From: Bacteroidales bacterium | GTDB lineage: Bacteria > Bacteroidota > Bacteroidia > Bacteroidales > UBA932 | DNA: 64,000 bases | NCBI GenBank assembly: GCA_017473705.1 | Contig: JAFUJQ010000007.1 | Span: forward strand, 1-64,000 | Direction of reading: 5' to 3' | Shown here: in pieces, positions 1 to 11,900 of the stretch | Layout of the letters: each line of letters begins with the position of its first letter | Position numbering within the stretch: the stretch's first letter is position 1 | Position numbers and translations under genes: made by a program | Notes under the pieces: model-generated | Seen by the model: only the letters and a program-made list of their open reading frames with translations | The model's database searches: none | Told to the model about the DNA's origin: nothing

Positions 1-28
1 GGAATCTACCGAGTTTTTCACAAATTTG

Positions 29-102
29 CCTCCTGAGAATCGAGTATTTCAGAAGAAACTCAAATTCATCAGGAGGCATTCAAATATTCGATTCTCAGAG
101 GG
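29..102. repeat. Imperfect inverted repeat in leading non-coding DNA
   Basis: Arms at 29-50 and 81-102 are inverted copies of each other with a few mismatches (shared core CTGAGAATCGA/TCGATTCTCAG). A shorter second pair, TGCCTCCT at 27-34 and AGGAGGCA at 71-78, overlaps them, so two alternative hairpins are possible. No convincing gene is seen in 1-331. It could be the end of an upstream transcription unit or a mobile-element remnant. Confidence 0.5.
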
Positions 103-253
103 TTATATTTTGAGACTCTTTTTCAGCGGTCTCCCCTTTGGGGAGCACGAACTTTCTGTAAACCACTATTATTCAGGTAGTTGGGCGCCAGTCATGCCAG
201 TGGGTTTTCATCTTTGAAATTCGACCGTTCGTCATAATCTTTCGACATTTCGG

Positions 254-293
254 CTTATATATTAAAATATATAAGAAATTCTTCGTATATTCG
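254..293 (+). promoter_or_regulatory. Palindrome and probable promoter of the starch cluster
   Basis: A 10-bp perfect inverted repeat (CTTATATATT at 254-263, AATATATAAG at 266-275) lies just upstream of TATATTCG at 286-293, a near match to the Bacteroidota -7 box TAnnTTTG. A second small dyad (ATGTG ... CACAT) follows at about 297-315. The position before a four-gene glycosidase cluster suggests an operator plus promoter; the regulator is not in the window. Confidence 0.4.
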
Positions 294-331
294 TAAGATG
301 TGTTAAAAGGCACATACGGAGTAGTTAACAA

Positions 332-2299
332 ATGAATAGAAATATTATGATATCAATGAAGAATTTTCTGATGGGAACTATGGCTGCGGCTTTGATGGTT
401 GCATGCACTTCCGGCGGATCGCTGGCAGTGCCGAAGGATACACTCGAGGAATGTGTGTATCTTGGCGACAAGACAGAATTTTCAGTATGGGCTCCGGATG
501 CAGAGGCTGCTCAGCTGAGACTTTACCATTCGGCTTCTGACGAAGCTGCATTCAAGACCGTACCAATGAGGCTCGGCATGGACGGTCTCTGGAAGGTGAC
601 CGTCAAGGAGGATGTGAAGGGCGCGCTCTACACATTCCAGGTGAAGAAGGGTGGCAAGTGGCTTGAGGAGACTGCCGGCATCGCTGCAAAGGCAGTCGGA
701 GTGAACGGCATGCGCGGCGCTGTTGTAGACTGGGACGAGACTGATCCTGAAGGATGGGCAGAGGACAAGAGCCCTGAGATCAAGCCTTCGGACATCATAG
801 TCTATGAGCTTCAGCACAGGGATTTCTCGATCCATAACACCTCAGGCGTGAGCAACAAGGGCAAATATCTCGCCCTCACTGAGGAGGGAACAAAGAACCC
901 TGACGGCCTTGCAACAGGCATCGACCATCTCAAGGAGATCGGAGTGACATATGTGCAGCTCCTCCCTTCGACTGACTTCGCGACTATCGACGAGACCCGT
1001 CTCGAGGACAACCAGTACAACTGGGGATATGAGCCTCTCAACTACAATGCTGTGGAGGGCTCTTTCTCGACAGATCCATACAACCCTGTAACCCGCATCA
1101 AGGAGTTCAAGCAGATGGTACAGGCTCTCCACAAGGCAGGCTTCCGCGTGATCCTTGACGTGGTATACAACCACACTACCAACGCTGCGAACACAGGTTT
1201 CGAGCGCACGATGCCGGGATATTTCTACAGAATGCGTGAGGACGGAACATTCTTCGACGGCTCTGGATGCGGCAACGAGACCGCATCGGAGCAGGCTATG
1301 TTCCGCAAGTATATGATCGAGTCTCTCGAGTGGTGGATGAAGGAATATCATATCGACGGCTTCCGCTTCGACCTCATGGCCATCCATGACATCGAGACCA
1401 TGAACGAGATCAGCGAGCGCCTTCACAAGATTGACCCGAATGTCGTGATCTATGGCGAAGGATGGGCCGCGTCAGCTCCGGCATACCCTGCAGAGAAGAT
1501 TGCGCTCAAGGCCAACACATACATGATGGACAAGGTTGGCGCATTCAGCGACAACATCCGTGACGCGGTGCGTGGCCCTCTCGGCTGCGAGAACGCCGGC
1601 TTCATGGACGGCGTTGCAGGCAACAAGGCCAATGTCGAGTTCGGTATCGTCGGCGGTATCGAGCATCCGCAGGTGACTGTGGAGGCATGGACCAGCAATC
1701 CTCTCCAGCATGTCAGCTATGCAAGCTGCCACGATGACCACTGCCTCCGCGACCGTCTCGAGGTTGCCACCAAGGCATCCGAGAAGGAGCGCCTGGCGAT
1801 GGTGAAGCTTGCCCAGACAGCTGTGTATACATCACAGGGAATTCCATTCATCTTCAACGGTGAGGAATTGTACCGCCACAAGCAGGGCGTGAAGAACAGC
1901 TATAACCAGCCGGATGCAATCAACGCCATCGACTGGACATACAAGACTAAGTACAAAGATCTCGTGGACTACTATGCAGCCCTCGCTGCCATCCGTCACG
2001 CCCATCCGGGCTTCTGCCTCGGAGATGCAGCCCTGGTGCGCGAGAAACTTCAGTTCATCGAGGTTGATGACCCATGCGTGGTTGCATTCCGCATCAGCGG
2101 TCTCGAGGGCATCGACTCTGCCAAGTCTCTCACAGTCGTCCTCAACGGCTCGAAGAAGAACGTGAAGGTGGAGATCCCTAAAGGCAACTATGTAGTGCTT
2201 GCACAGCTCGGAAAAGCTGATGCCGACGGTATAGGAGCATACTCAGGCTCGCACTGCGCAGCCGGAGCAACTTCAGCGACAATCCTTGCAGAATACTAG
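332..2299 (+). CDS. pulA: Type I pullulanase, GH13 lipoprotein
   Basis: Debranching enzyme predicted to cut alpha-1,6 links of pullulan, amylopectin or their oligosaccharides at the outer membrane or in the periplasm. A lipobox (LMVAC, Cys25) follows a short signal peptide; no acidic surface-export signal follows the cysteine, so periplasm-facing is more likely. A CBM48-like beta domain covers about residues 40-130, then the GH13 barrel. The type I pullulanase signature YNWGYEP is at 229-235. Catalytic residues read as Asp347 (DGFRFD), Glu376 (YGEGW) and Asp468 (CHDDH). The start could also be the Met at 356, which gives a more compact signal peptide. First of four co-directional glycosidases, with codon use like that of highly expressed genes. 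Confidence 0.9.
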   Translation: MNRNIMISMKNFLMGTMAAALMVACTSGGSLAVPKDTLEECVYLGDKTEFSVWAPDAEAAQLRLYHSASDEAAFKTVPMRLGMDGLWKVTVKEDVKGALYTFQVKKGGKWLEETAGIAAKAVGVNGMRGAVVDWDETDPEGWAEDKSPEIKPSDIIVYELQHRDFSIHNTSGVSNKGKYLALTEEGTKNPDGLATGIDHLKEIGVTYVQLLPSTDFATIDETRLEDNQYNWGYEPLNYNAVEGSFSTDPYNPVTRIKEFKQMVQALHKAGFRVILDVVYNHTTNAANTGFERTMPGYFYRMREDGTFFDGSGCGNETASEQAMFRKYMIESLEWWMKEYHIDGFRFDLMAIHDIETMNEISERLHKIDPNVVIYGEGWAASAPAYPAEKIALKANTYMMDKVGAFSDNIRDAVRGPLGCENAGFMDGVAGNKANVEFGIVGGIEHPQVTVEAWTSNPLQHVSYASCHDDHCLRDRLEVATKASEKERLAMVKLAQTAVYTSQGIPFIFNGEELYRHKQGVKNSYNQPDAINAIDWTYKTKYKDLVDYYAALAAIRHAHPGFCLGDAALVREKLQFIEVDDPCVVAFRISGLEGIDSAKSLTVVLNGSKKNVKVEIPKGNYVVLAQLGKADADGIGAYSGSHCAAGATSATILAEY

Positions 2300-2306
2300 T
2301 CTTTCT

Positions 2307-2343
2307 CTGTCATTTCGACCGAGCAAAGCGAGTGGAGAAATCT
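2307..2343 (+). repeat. Dispersed intergenic repeat, 37-bp type
   Basis: Begins CTGTCATTTCGACCGAGC and ends GAGTGGAGAAATCT. Nearly identical to the copy at 5551-5587 and to the last unit of the array at 53918-54011. It lies between two co-directional genes and its end falls six bases before the next start codon. Confidence 0.85.
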
Positions 2344-2348
2344 ATAAA

Positions 2349-3575
2349 ATGAAAAATATGAAGAAGACATTATTTGCAATCTGCGCTGCTCTCATCGTCC
2401 TGTCATGCGGACAGGCTCCGAAGCAGCAGCCTCTTGAAAATTCAGTGGTCTATGAGATGAACGTACGCCAGTACACTCCTGAGGGAACATTTGCTGCGGC
2501 TCAGCAGGAGCTGCCTCGCCTCAAGGAACTCGGCATCGACATCCTCTGGCTCATGCCTATCCATCCTATCGGAGTGAAGGAGCGCAAGGGAACCCTCGGT
2601 TCATACTACGCAATCGCAGACTATAAGGCGATCAACCCTGAGTTCGGTACGATGGAGGACTTCGAGAACTTCCTCGCAGCCGCACACAAGCTCGGCTTCC
2701 GCGTGGTTCTCGACTGCGTCGCAAACCACACTTCGCCTGACGCAAAGTGGATCAACGAGTGTCCTGCGGACTGGTACATGCGTGATTCTCTCGGCAACAC
2801 AGTGGTCAACTACGACTGGTATGACATTGCAGAACTCAACTACGGAAAGAGAGAAGTATGGGACGCTATGGCGGACCAGATGCGCTTCTGGATGGAGAAG
2901 GGTGTGGACGGATTCCGCTGCGACATGGCATGCGAGGTTCCGCTTGAGTTCTGGCAGGAGACCATCTCGGCTCTTCGTGAGGACTATCCTGGAATGTATA
3001 TGCTCGCAGAGGGCGAGGAGCCGAAGCTCCACTCGCTTTCTGGCTTCAACTCATCATATGCATGGGAGCTCCACCATATGCTCAACGCCATAGCGCGCGG
3101 CGAGAAGAACATCCCTGAACTTCTCGAGTACATCCAGAAGGATGCGGAAAGACATCCTGCAGATGCCTTCCGCCTCATGTTCACCTCGAACCACGACGAG
3201 AACTCATGGGCAGGTACCGAGTTCGAGAGAATGGGTGATGCGGCAAAGCTCATGGCTGTGCTCACATTCACTCTTCCAAGCGGCCAGCCTCTCATCTACA
3301 CAGGCCAGGAGATGGGCTGGAACAAGAGATTCGAGTTCTTTGAGAAGGATCACATCCCTGCATGGGAGAAGAACGAATACTTTGACTTCTACAAGTGGCT
3401 CATCGACATCCGTCACAACAATCCTGCACTCGCTGCAGGCGACAAGGGCGGCAAGTTCGAGGTCGTGTCAGCAGAGGACAGCGTGCTTGTATTCACCCGC
3501 ACACTCCCTGACAACAAGGTTACAGTAAAGGCAGAGCTGAAGGCTCCATGGTCATACGAAATCACAGCAGAATAG
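2349..3575 (+). CDS. GH13 alpha-amylase family lipoprotein
   Basis: Predicted alpha-glucan hydrolase, 408 residues, acting on maltooligosaccharides in the periplasm or at the outer membrane. Lipobox Cys20 (VLSC). The GH13 barrel is compact, with region I DCVANH at 122-127, nucleophile Asp192 (GVDGFRCD), acid/base Glu221 (MLAEGE) and Asp283 (NHD). There is no CBM or extra domain; the C-terminal beta domain is short. I chose the ATG at 2349 because it opens directly into a lipoprotein signal peptide, whereas an upstream in-frame start at 2286 would overlap the pullulanase gene and translate the repeat. Substrate preference within GH13 cannot be read. Confidence 0.88.
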   Translation: MKNMKKTLFAICAALIVLSCGQAPKQQPLENSVVYEMNVRQYTPEGTFAAAQQELPRLKELGIDILWLMPIHPIGVKERKGTLGSYYAIADYKAINPEFGTMEDFENFLAAAHKLGFRVVLDCVANHTSPDAKWINECPADWYMRDSLGNTVVNYDWYDIAELNYGKREVWDAMADQMRFWMEKGVDGFRCDMACEVPLEFWQETISALREDYPGMYMLAEGEEPKLHSLSGFNSSYAWELHHMLNAIARGEKNIPELLEYIQKDAERHPADAFRLMFTSNHDENSWAGTEFERMGDAAKLMAVLTFTLPSGQPLIYTGQEMGWNKRFEFFEKDHIPAWEKNEYFDFYKWLIDIRHNNPALAAGDKGGKFEVVSAEDSVLVFTRTLPDNKVTVKAELKAPWSYEITAE

Positions 3576-3576
3576 C

Positions 3577-3606
3577 TGTCATTCCGAGCGAAGTCGAGGA
3601 ATCTCA
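3577..3606 (+). repeat. Dispersed intergenic repeat, 30-bp type
   Basis: CTGTCATTCCGAGCGAAG followed by TCGAGGAATCTC; a shorter subtype of the element at 2307. It matches, in opposite orientation, the copy at 27566-27595. Lies between two glycosidase genes. Confidence 0.8.
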
Positions 3607-3618
3607 AACACAAAACAT

Positions 3619-5550
3619 ATGAATAGAATAATAACAGCAATAGCAACTGCAGTCCTTCTGGCTGCATGTTCAACCCCAGCATTCGACCCTGCGTCAGTTG
3701 CAGACGCAACCAAGGAGCAGGTGACCCGTGTAGAGCCTCTCTCATGGTGGGTCGGTATGAAGACTGATCTCCAGCTCATGGTAAATGGTGCGGGAATCTC
3801 AGAGTATGATGTCACAATCGAAGGCGGCAAGGGCGTGTCTGTCGAGAAGATCAACAAGGCGGAAAGCCCTAACTATCTCTTCGTAGACGTGAATGTCGCT
3901 GCAAACGCGCAGCCTGGAACATATTATATTGTGTTCTCTAAGGATGGCGAATCATTCAAGTATCCATACGAGATTGCGGCTCGCGCTGAGGGCTCAGCCG
4001 AGCGCGAGAGCTTCACTACCGCCGACATGGTATATCTCATCATGCCTGACCGCTTTGCGAACGGTGATGCGTCTAACGACTCTACAGACGATACGACAGA
4101 GGATGCGAACCGTGCGAACGGTCACGGACGCCACGGTGGCGACATCCAGGGTGTCATCGACCATCTCGACTACATCAGCGAGCTGGGTGCGACATACATC
4201 TGGACAACTCCTTTCCTCGAGGACAATGATCCAAGGGGCTCATATCACGGATATGCCGCTTCTGACTATTATCACATCGACTCTCGTTTCGGCTCCAACG
4301 AGCTTTACAAGGAACTCGTCGAGAAGGCAAGGGAGAAGGGCCTCGGCATCATCATGGACATCGTTCCTAACCACTGCAGCTATGTGCACTGGTGGATGAA
4401 GGACCTTCCGTTCCAGGACTGGATTCATCAGTTCGACACTTATACAGGAACTAACGTGGCATTCTCTACCAACATGGATCCTAACGCTTCTTCGAAGGAC
4501 CTCTACATCCAGGAGAGCGGCTGGTTTGTGCCTACGATGGTCGACATGAACCTCGACAATCCATATGTGCTCCAGTACTTCATCCAGTGGGGAGTATGGT
4601 GGATCGAGTACTCAGGTCTTAACGGTTTCCGCGTGGATACATATCCATACAACGAGAAGGGTCCTGCTTCAGAGTGGTGCAAGGCCATCATGAACGAATA
4701 TCCAAACTTCAACATCGTAGGCGAGTGCTGGACTTCATCCATCCCTCAGCTTGCATACTGGCAGGGCGGCAACGCCAACAAGGACGGCTTCGATTCGCAC
4801 CTTCCTTCAATCATGGACTTCCCGCTTCACGACGCAATGCGTGCAGCCCTCGCAGAGGATGAAGGCGGATGGGGAATGGGCATGACCAAGGTATATGACA
4901 TCCTTTCTCATGACTTTGTATATCACGATCTTTCGAAGATGCTCATCTTCCCTGGCAACCACGATACAGCCCGCATCGGCGACATGGTACGCAAGGACCC
5001 TCGCGCCCTCAAGATCGCGATGACCATGATGGCGACAATGCGAGGCATCCCTCAGATCTTCGCAGGTGACGAGCTCATGTTCGTATCTTCAAAGCCGGAC
5101 AATATCGGTGACCACCCTGGTCTCCGCGTGGACTTCCCAGGCGGATGGGAGGGCGACGAGATCGACCTCTTCACTGCAGAAGGACGTGAGGCTCAGACAC
5201 ACAACACAGACGGCCTCAAGGTTGAGAAAGGCCAGGCAGCTGACCTCTTCAACTATGTAAGCCGCCTCTTCCAGTGGAGAAAGACAGCAGATGTAATCCA
5301 CAACGGAAAGACCGTGCACTTCATGACCCGCGACAACACATATGCATACTTCCGTTACAATGACGATGCAGCAGTGTTCGTCTTCATCAACAACACTCTT
5401 GAAGACAAGAATGTCCCTTGGTCATACTACTCGGAGATCACCGAAGGCCTCCACGGCGGAACCGACGTACTCACAGGAGAGCCTGTTGAGGTGTCGGACG
5501 CAACAGTCGTAGCACCAAAGACCGCCCTTGTTGTAGAATATAAGCGCTGA
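3619..5550 (+). CDS. susA: SusA-like neopullulanase/cyclomaltodextrinase, GH13
   Basis: Predicted periplasmic neopullulanase or cyclomaltodextrinase that cuts internal alpha-1,4 bonds of imported maltooligosaccharides. Lipobox-like LLAAC with Cys17. The N-terminal cyclomaltodextrinase-type domain (about 36-125) carries the family phrase VEPLSWWVGMK. The barrel follows with nucleophile Asp340 (GFRVD), acid/base Glu369 (VGECW) and Asp449 (GNHD); the C-terminal beta domain holds VFVFINN. Length (643) fits SusA of Bacteroides thetaiotaomicron (about 617). The gene is followed directly by a susB homologue, the same susA-susB order as in the classical Sus locus. Note a Ser/Asp/Asn-rich loop near residues 150-170. 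Confidence 0.9.
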   Translation: MNRIITAIATAVLLAACSTPAFDPASVADATKEQVTRVEPLSWWVGMKTDLQLMVNGAGISEYDVTIEGGKGVSVEKINKAESPNYLFVDVNVAANAQPGTYYIVFSKDGESFKYPYEIAARAEGSAERESFTTADMVYLIMPDRFANGDASNDSTDDTTEDANRANGHGRHGGDIQGVIDHLDYISELGATYIWTTPFLEDNDPRGSYHGYAASDYYHIDSRFGSNELYKELVEKAREKGLGIIMDIVPNHCSYVHWWMKDLPFQDWIHQFDTYTGTNVAFSTNMDPNASSKDLYIQESGWFVPTMVDMNLDNPYVLQYFIQWGVWWIEYSGLNGFRVDTYPYNEKGPASEWCKAIMNEYPNFNIVGECWTSSIPQLAYWQGGNANKDGFDSHLPSIMDFPLHDAMRAALAEDEGGWGMGMTKVYDILSHDFVYHDLSKMLIFPGNHDTARIGDMVRKDPRALKIAMTMMATMRGIPQIFAGDELMFVSSKPDNIGDHPGLRVDFPGGWEGDEIDLFTAEGREAQTHNTDGLKVEKGQAADLFNYVSRLFQWRKTADVIHNGKTVHFMTRDNTYAYFRYNDDAAVFVFINNTLEDKNVPWSYYSEITEGLHGGTDVLTGEPVEVSDATVVAPKTALVVEYKR

Positions 5551-5587
5551 CTGTCATTTCGACCGAACGAAGTGAGTGGAGAAATCT
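5551..5587 (+). repeat. Dispersed intergenic repeat, 37-bp type
   Basis: CTGTCATTTCGACCGAACGA... to GAGAAATCT, immediately after the susA-like stop codon and six bases before the susB-like start. Almost the same as the copies at 2307 and 53975. Confidence 0.85.
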
Positions 5588-5592
5588 GATAA

Positions 5593-7815
<2,223 letters not shown>

Positions 7816-7834
7816 TGAGGACGGATGCTAAAAG

Positions 7835-7870
7835 AAGCGCGCGGTCGAATCCCTTCGGCCGCGCGCTTTA
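7835..7870 (+). terminator. Rho-independent terminator after susB
   Basis: A 10-bp perfect GC-rich stem (AAGCGCGCGG at 7835-7844 with CCGCGCGCTT at 7859-7868) with a 14-base loop, just downstream of the glycosidase cluster. The T tract is short. Confidence 0.8.
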
Positions 7871-7936
7871 ACTATAACCCTATTATTAACAACTAAACTA
7901 ACCGATTTAGAGATTAAGCAAAGGGTGTGCCAAAAT

Positions 7937-7968
7937 GAAAAGAGAATGAAGTTTTTACTCCATTCTCT
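7937..7968 (-). terminator. Terminator of the DUF4783 gene
   Basis: AGAGAATG (7941-7948) pairs with CATTCTCT (7961-7968). Read on the minus strand the stem overlaps the stop codon and is followed by TTTTCATTTT. Confidence 0.55.
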
Positions 7969-8365
7969 CTATTTTCAGATGCTGTATCTTGTAGGACGAG
8001 TCCTTGAATCCGACGAATATCGTGACCATGAAGTGTTCTCCTCCGGCGGTCAGGGTCCCCAGCGCATATTTCATGTTTGTCCTGCCGGCCTTGTGGGCGA
8101 TCTCGAACGAACGTGGTGTGTAGGACTTGAAGAACGACTTCAGCAGCTGGCATGCCTGGTTGCGGCTATATTCGTTCGTGCTGGAGAATATCGTTATTTC
8201 AAGGTTGTCGGCGAACCAGGCTGAAAGCTTTTCCGCATCGCCTGCTCCCATATATTTGGCTATCGGCGTGAATACTTCGTATCCTCTTCCATGGGCTGAT
8301 GTCAGCCCGCACATGGATACAAGCACTGCCGCAGTAGCCAGTGTTTTGAACAATCTCAATCTCAT
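7955..8365 (-). CDS. DUF4783 protein, secreted NTF2-like
   Basis: Small exported protein of 136 residues with an N-terminal signal peptide (hydrophobic stretch after MRLRLFKTL, ending near SAHG) and an NTF2-like alpha/beta fold recognised from the family pattern around GDAEKLSAWFADN. DUF4783 has no established function. I chose the ATG at 8365 because it gives a proper signal peptide and lies 24 bases from a TATCTTTG promoter box at 8390-8397; a longer in-frame start at 8422 would run through that promoter. Monocistronic, divergent from rlmH. Confidence 0.8.
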   Translation of the reverse strand: MRLRLFKTLATAAVLVSMCGLTSAHGRGYEVFTPIAKYMGAGDAEKLSAWFADNLEITIFSSTNEYSRNQACQLLKSFFKSYTPRSFEIAHKAGRTNMKYALGTLTAGGEHFMVTIFVGFKDSSYKIQHLKIERME

Positions 8366-8389
8366 AAATGAAAATGTGCTTTGACGGGG

Positions 8390-8458
8390 CAAAGATACTG
8401 CAAATTCCGAACCACGCAACATATTTATACTTAGATTGGTAGAGTTTTTGTATATTTG
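8390..8458. promoter_or_regulatory. Divergent promoters of DUF4783 gene and rlmH
   Basis: Minus strand: TATCTTTG (8390-8397 as CAAAGATA). Plus strand: TATATTTG at 8451-8458. Both match the Bacteroidota -7 box TAnnTTTG. The plus-strand box ends five bases before the rlmH ATG, so rlmH mRNA may have almost no leader. Confidence 0.6.
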
Positions 8459-8463
8459 TTCCG

Positions 8464-8937
8464 ATGAAGATTACACTGCTTACAGTCGGAAAGACCGACA
8501 GGGATTGGGTGAAGCAGGGCCTGGACATATACACGGCCCGGCTCAAGCATTATATCAGCTTCACCATTACGGAAATTCCGGAGCTTAAGAATGCATCTTC
8601 CCTGAGCAAGGAGCAGATCAAGTCAAAGGAGGGTGAGCTCATTCTGAAGAATGTGCGTCCGACGGACGACCTTGTGCTCCTGGATGAAAGGGGAAAGGAA
8701 CATACATCGGTTGAGTTTGCCAAGCTGCTTCAGGACAAGATCAACTATCTTGGCAAGGACATAGTCTTTGTGATAGGAGGAGCATACGGGTTCTCTGAGG
8801 ATGTATACAGGAGGGCTGACTCGAAGATGTCGCTCTCGCGGATGACATTTTCGCACCAGATGGTAAGGGCCATATTCGCTGAGCAGATATACAGGGCCTT
8901 CACCATAATGAGAGGTGAACCATATCACCACGAATAG
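8464..8937 (+). CDS. rlmH: 23S rRNA pseudouridine-1915 N3-methyltransferase
   Basis: RlmH uses S-adenosylmethionine to methylate pseudouridine 1915 in helix 69 of 23S rRNA on assembled 70S ribosomes. The SPOUT-type signature is clear: FVIGGAYGF near residue 101 (SAM-binding knot), LSRMTFSHQM, and the C-terminal PYHHE typical of the family. Length 157 is normal (E. coli 155). It begins five bases downstream of a consensus -7 box and is followed five bases later by the kinase gene at 8943, with which it is probably co-transcribed. Confidence 0.96.
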   Translation: MKITLLTVGKTDRDWVKQGLDIYTARLKHYISFTITEIPELKNASSLSKEQIKSKEGELILKNVRPTDDLVLLDERGKEHTSVEFAKLLQDKINYLGKDIVFVIGGAYGFSEDVYRRADSKMSLSRMTFSHQMVRAIFAEQIYRAFTIMRGEPYHHE

Positions 8938-8942
8938 CAACT

Positions 8943-11900
8943 ATGTTAAAGGACATATTCACATACAAGAGAGTCGCACTCGGCGGTCTTGTGCTGGCCA
9001 TGGTGCTTTTCGTCATGTCGATGACGGGAGGCGGCGGAGCAGAGGACACGGAAAGCATAGCCGGGCAGGCGGCTGAGAAAGTGGCCGATCGTCTGGAGCT
9101 GCTTGACGAGCATATTGAGCAGGCACTGAAGACCCGGGGCCAGGACCTCATGGCACCGGACAGGATACCGGAGGATATGGTGATATATCTCTATGTGAAT
9201 GACTCCCTTCAGTCCTGGAACAATCAGTTTCCGGTCCTCAACGACAGGATATCCACAATGGTTCCTTTCGAGAGACTTACACCGACGAACAACAGGATAA
9301 TATCACCTCTTGCGGACATAAAGGCTGAGCCGCAGTATATGAATCTCGGCTCCAAGTGGTATGTGGTCAAGGCTGTTGATGGTGATGCAGGCAAGAAGGT
9401 GATCGCCGGACTTGAGATCAAGAACTCCCTCATAGACGACATCAACAGGAACGACAACGGTGTCAATCCGAAGCTCAAGGTGCCGGGGAGATATTCCGTG
9501 CATCCGCTTACGGAAAGTGGCGGAAGCTCCGTAGACGTAGATGGCGAGCCGCTTTTCAAGATAACATATGATTCCATCCGCCAGCAGCGTTTCTTTGATC
9601 ATTCCATCCTGCGATGGTTTGCCCTGATGCTGTTTGTTGCGGCTATGGTGATATTCCTTGCAGGACACAGGACGATGAAGGCATATATGACGGTCGTCCC
9701 TATGCTGACCATCTTGATGGTCGTGTCACTGTTCTGGGGGGCACGCATGGACGGATCGCATACGATCTTCGCTCCGAGCATCTTCGCTGACGGCCTGTTT
9801 CCGTCTCTGGGCTCGCTCCTCATAGTCAATACTTACATCACCCTTCTGTTCTTCTGCACATATCTCATCAAGGGAAGAATAACCAAGAGTCTGTGTTCTG
9901 ACGAACGAAGAAAGAAGGTGCGTCTTGCTACATTCGGCATAATTATGCTGGCCTGCATTGCCGCGGTCTTTGCGTATGCTCACACGACACTCGTGAGCCT
10001 GCTGAACAACTCCAGCATCAGTCTGGAACTCTATCGCATAGGTGACGCTATGCTTTACAGTGTGCTGATATATGCATCATACACCGGTCTCTTCCTGAGT
10101 GTCCTGATGCAGATACAGCTGATGCGCCCGGCCATAATGGAGTTCATCGGGAAGCATGTCAATGTGTTCTCGCGAAACTCGATGGTGGCCTTTGCATTTC
10201 TTGTGGCTTTATACTTCAGCATCACCACCTCCTATCATGGATTCGTGAAGGAACAGGACAGGACGCAGGTGTGGGCCAACAGGCTGGCTGTTGACCGCGA
10301 CCTGAGCCTGGAGCTGCAGCTGCGCAGTGTGGAGGAGAACATTTCTTCCGACATGCTCATCGCCTACATGACCGCTCTGGACAACTCCTCGGGAATGATT
10401 CTGAACAGGATCACGGAATATTATCTGAACCGTACCAGGCAGGCCTACAACATAGGTGTCCTCGTCTTTCACGAAGGCGACAATGCCGGAGAATCCATAT
10501 TATATAATATTGTGAACAACGGCGAGCCGATCGCTGATGGTTCACGCTTCATGTTCCTCTCAGACGCATATGGCGCAAACAGTTATGCCGGCATCTTCAT
10601 GTATTACAGACCGGAGACGGGTCTAAACCGCATGATAGTGCAGATAGAGTCCAATTCCAACAAGGAGGACAGGGGATACGGCAGGATCCTTGGCCTTTTC
10701 AGCCATAGGGGAGATGTCAACATACCGTCCTTCTATTCTTATGCGAAATACAAGGGCGGACGTCTGACCTCGTACAAGGGCAACTTCCCGTATCCTACCA
10801 TACCTGACTCATTTGAGAGAGGAACAGACGACACGAATGTGATCAGGAATGACGGCTATGTCCACTTCGTGAATCAGATCGGAGACTATGAGACCATAGT
10901 GATCACGCGCCCTCAGCGTAACATACTCACATATTTCACGTCGTTCTCATACCTGTTCCTGGTGATTCTGCTGCTTGGAATCCTTCTCCCTAAGCGTAAG
11001 CCGGGACCGAAGCTGTTTCGAAGCAACTACTTCAGGACGAGGATCAATGTGATCCTGTTCCTGTCGTCATTCGTCATTCTGGCGAGCATGGCGGCGGTCA
11101 GCATCGCGTTCGTGTACAAGAGAAACGAGAAAAACATGTTCAATCTGATGTCCTCCAGGGTGAGTACGGTGCAAGGCCTGATGGCAGACCAGACGAGGTA
11201 TGTCCACGACTGGACTGAGATGTCTACACAGGCTTTCGCGGCGTCTCTGAATGACATAAGCAACGCCACAAAGGCGGACATTACTTTGTATACTCCTGGA
11301 GGAAAGGTCTTCAGGTCTACGTCTCCGGAGGTATTCGAGAAACTGATCCTCGGAAGCAGGATCGACCAGGAGGCGTTCTACAAGATCAGAAACAGAAACC
11401 AGAGGTTCTATATCAACAGGGAAAGTGTTGCGGGGTATCACTACTGGGCGCTCTATGCCCCTCTGTTCAACGAACGGGGCGACATGATCGCCATAATGAG
11501 CATCCCGTACACTGACAGGAACTACGATTTCCGTTCGGAAGCCTTCTTCCATGCCGCGCTGATCATAAACCTCTTCATTCTTCTGCTGCTGGTATCGCTT
11601 CTCATCAGTACGCGTTTCGTGAACTCGATGTTTGCTCCTCTTGTCGAGATGGGAAAGAAGATGAGCAATGCAGACATCGACAGTCTGGAGCATATCGTGT
11701 ATGAGAGGGAGGATGAGATTTCATCACTTGTCGAGGCTTATAACCGCATGGTCGGGGACCTCAAGGACTCGACCAGAAGGCTGGCGCAGGCCGAACGCGA
11801 CAAGGCATGGAGCCAGATGGCCCGTCAGGTGGCTCATGAGATCAAGAACCCGTTGACGCCTATCAAGCTTGAGATCCAGAGACTCATAAGACTCAAGCAG

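Noticed and set aside
26..217. Open frame of 63 codons at the window start
   Set aside because: No family resemblance, no promoter, and it translates through the inverted repeat 29-102.
842..1426. Long antisense frame opposite the pullulanase gene
   Set aside because: A shadow of the biased codon use of the sense gene, which has full GH13 motifs; similar shadows lie opposite most highly biased genes here.
11067..11693. 208-codon antisense frame opposite the histidine kinase
   Set aside because: The sense strand encodes continuous kinase domains; the antisense product has no recognisable domain.
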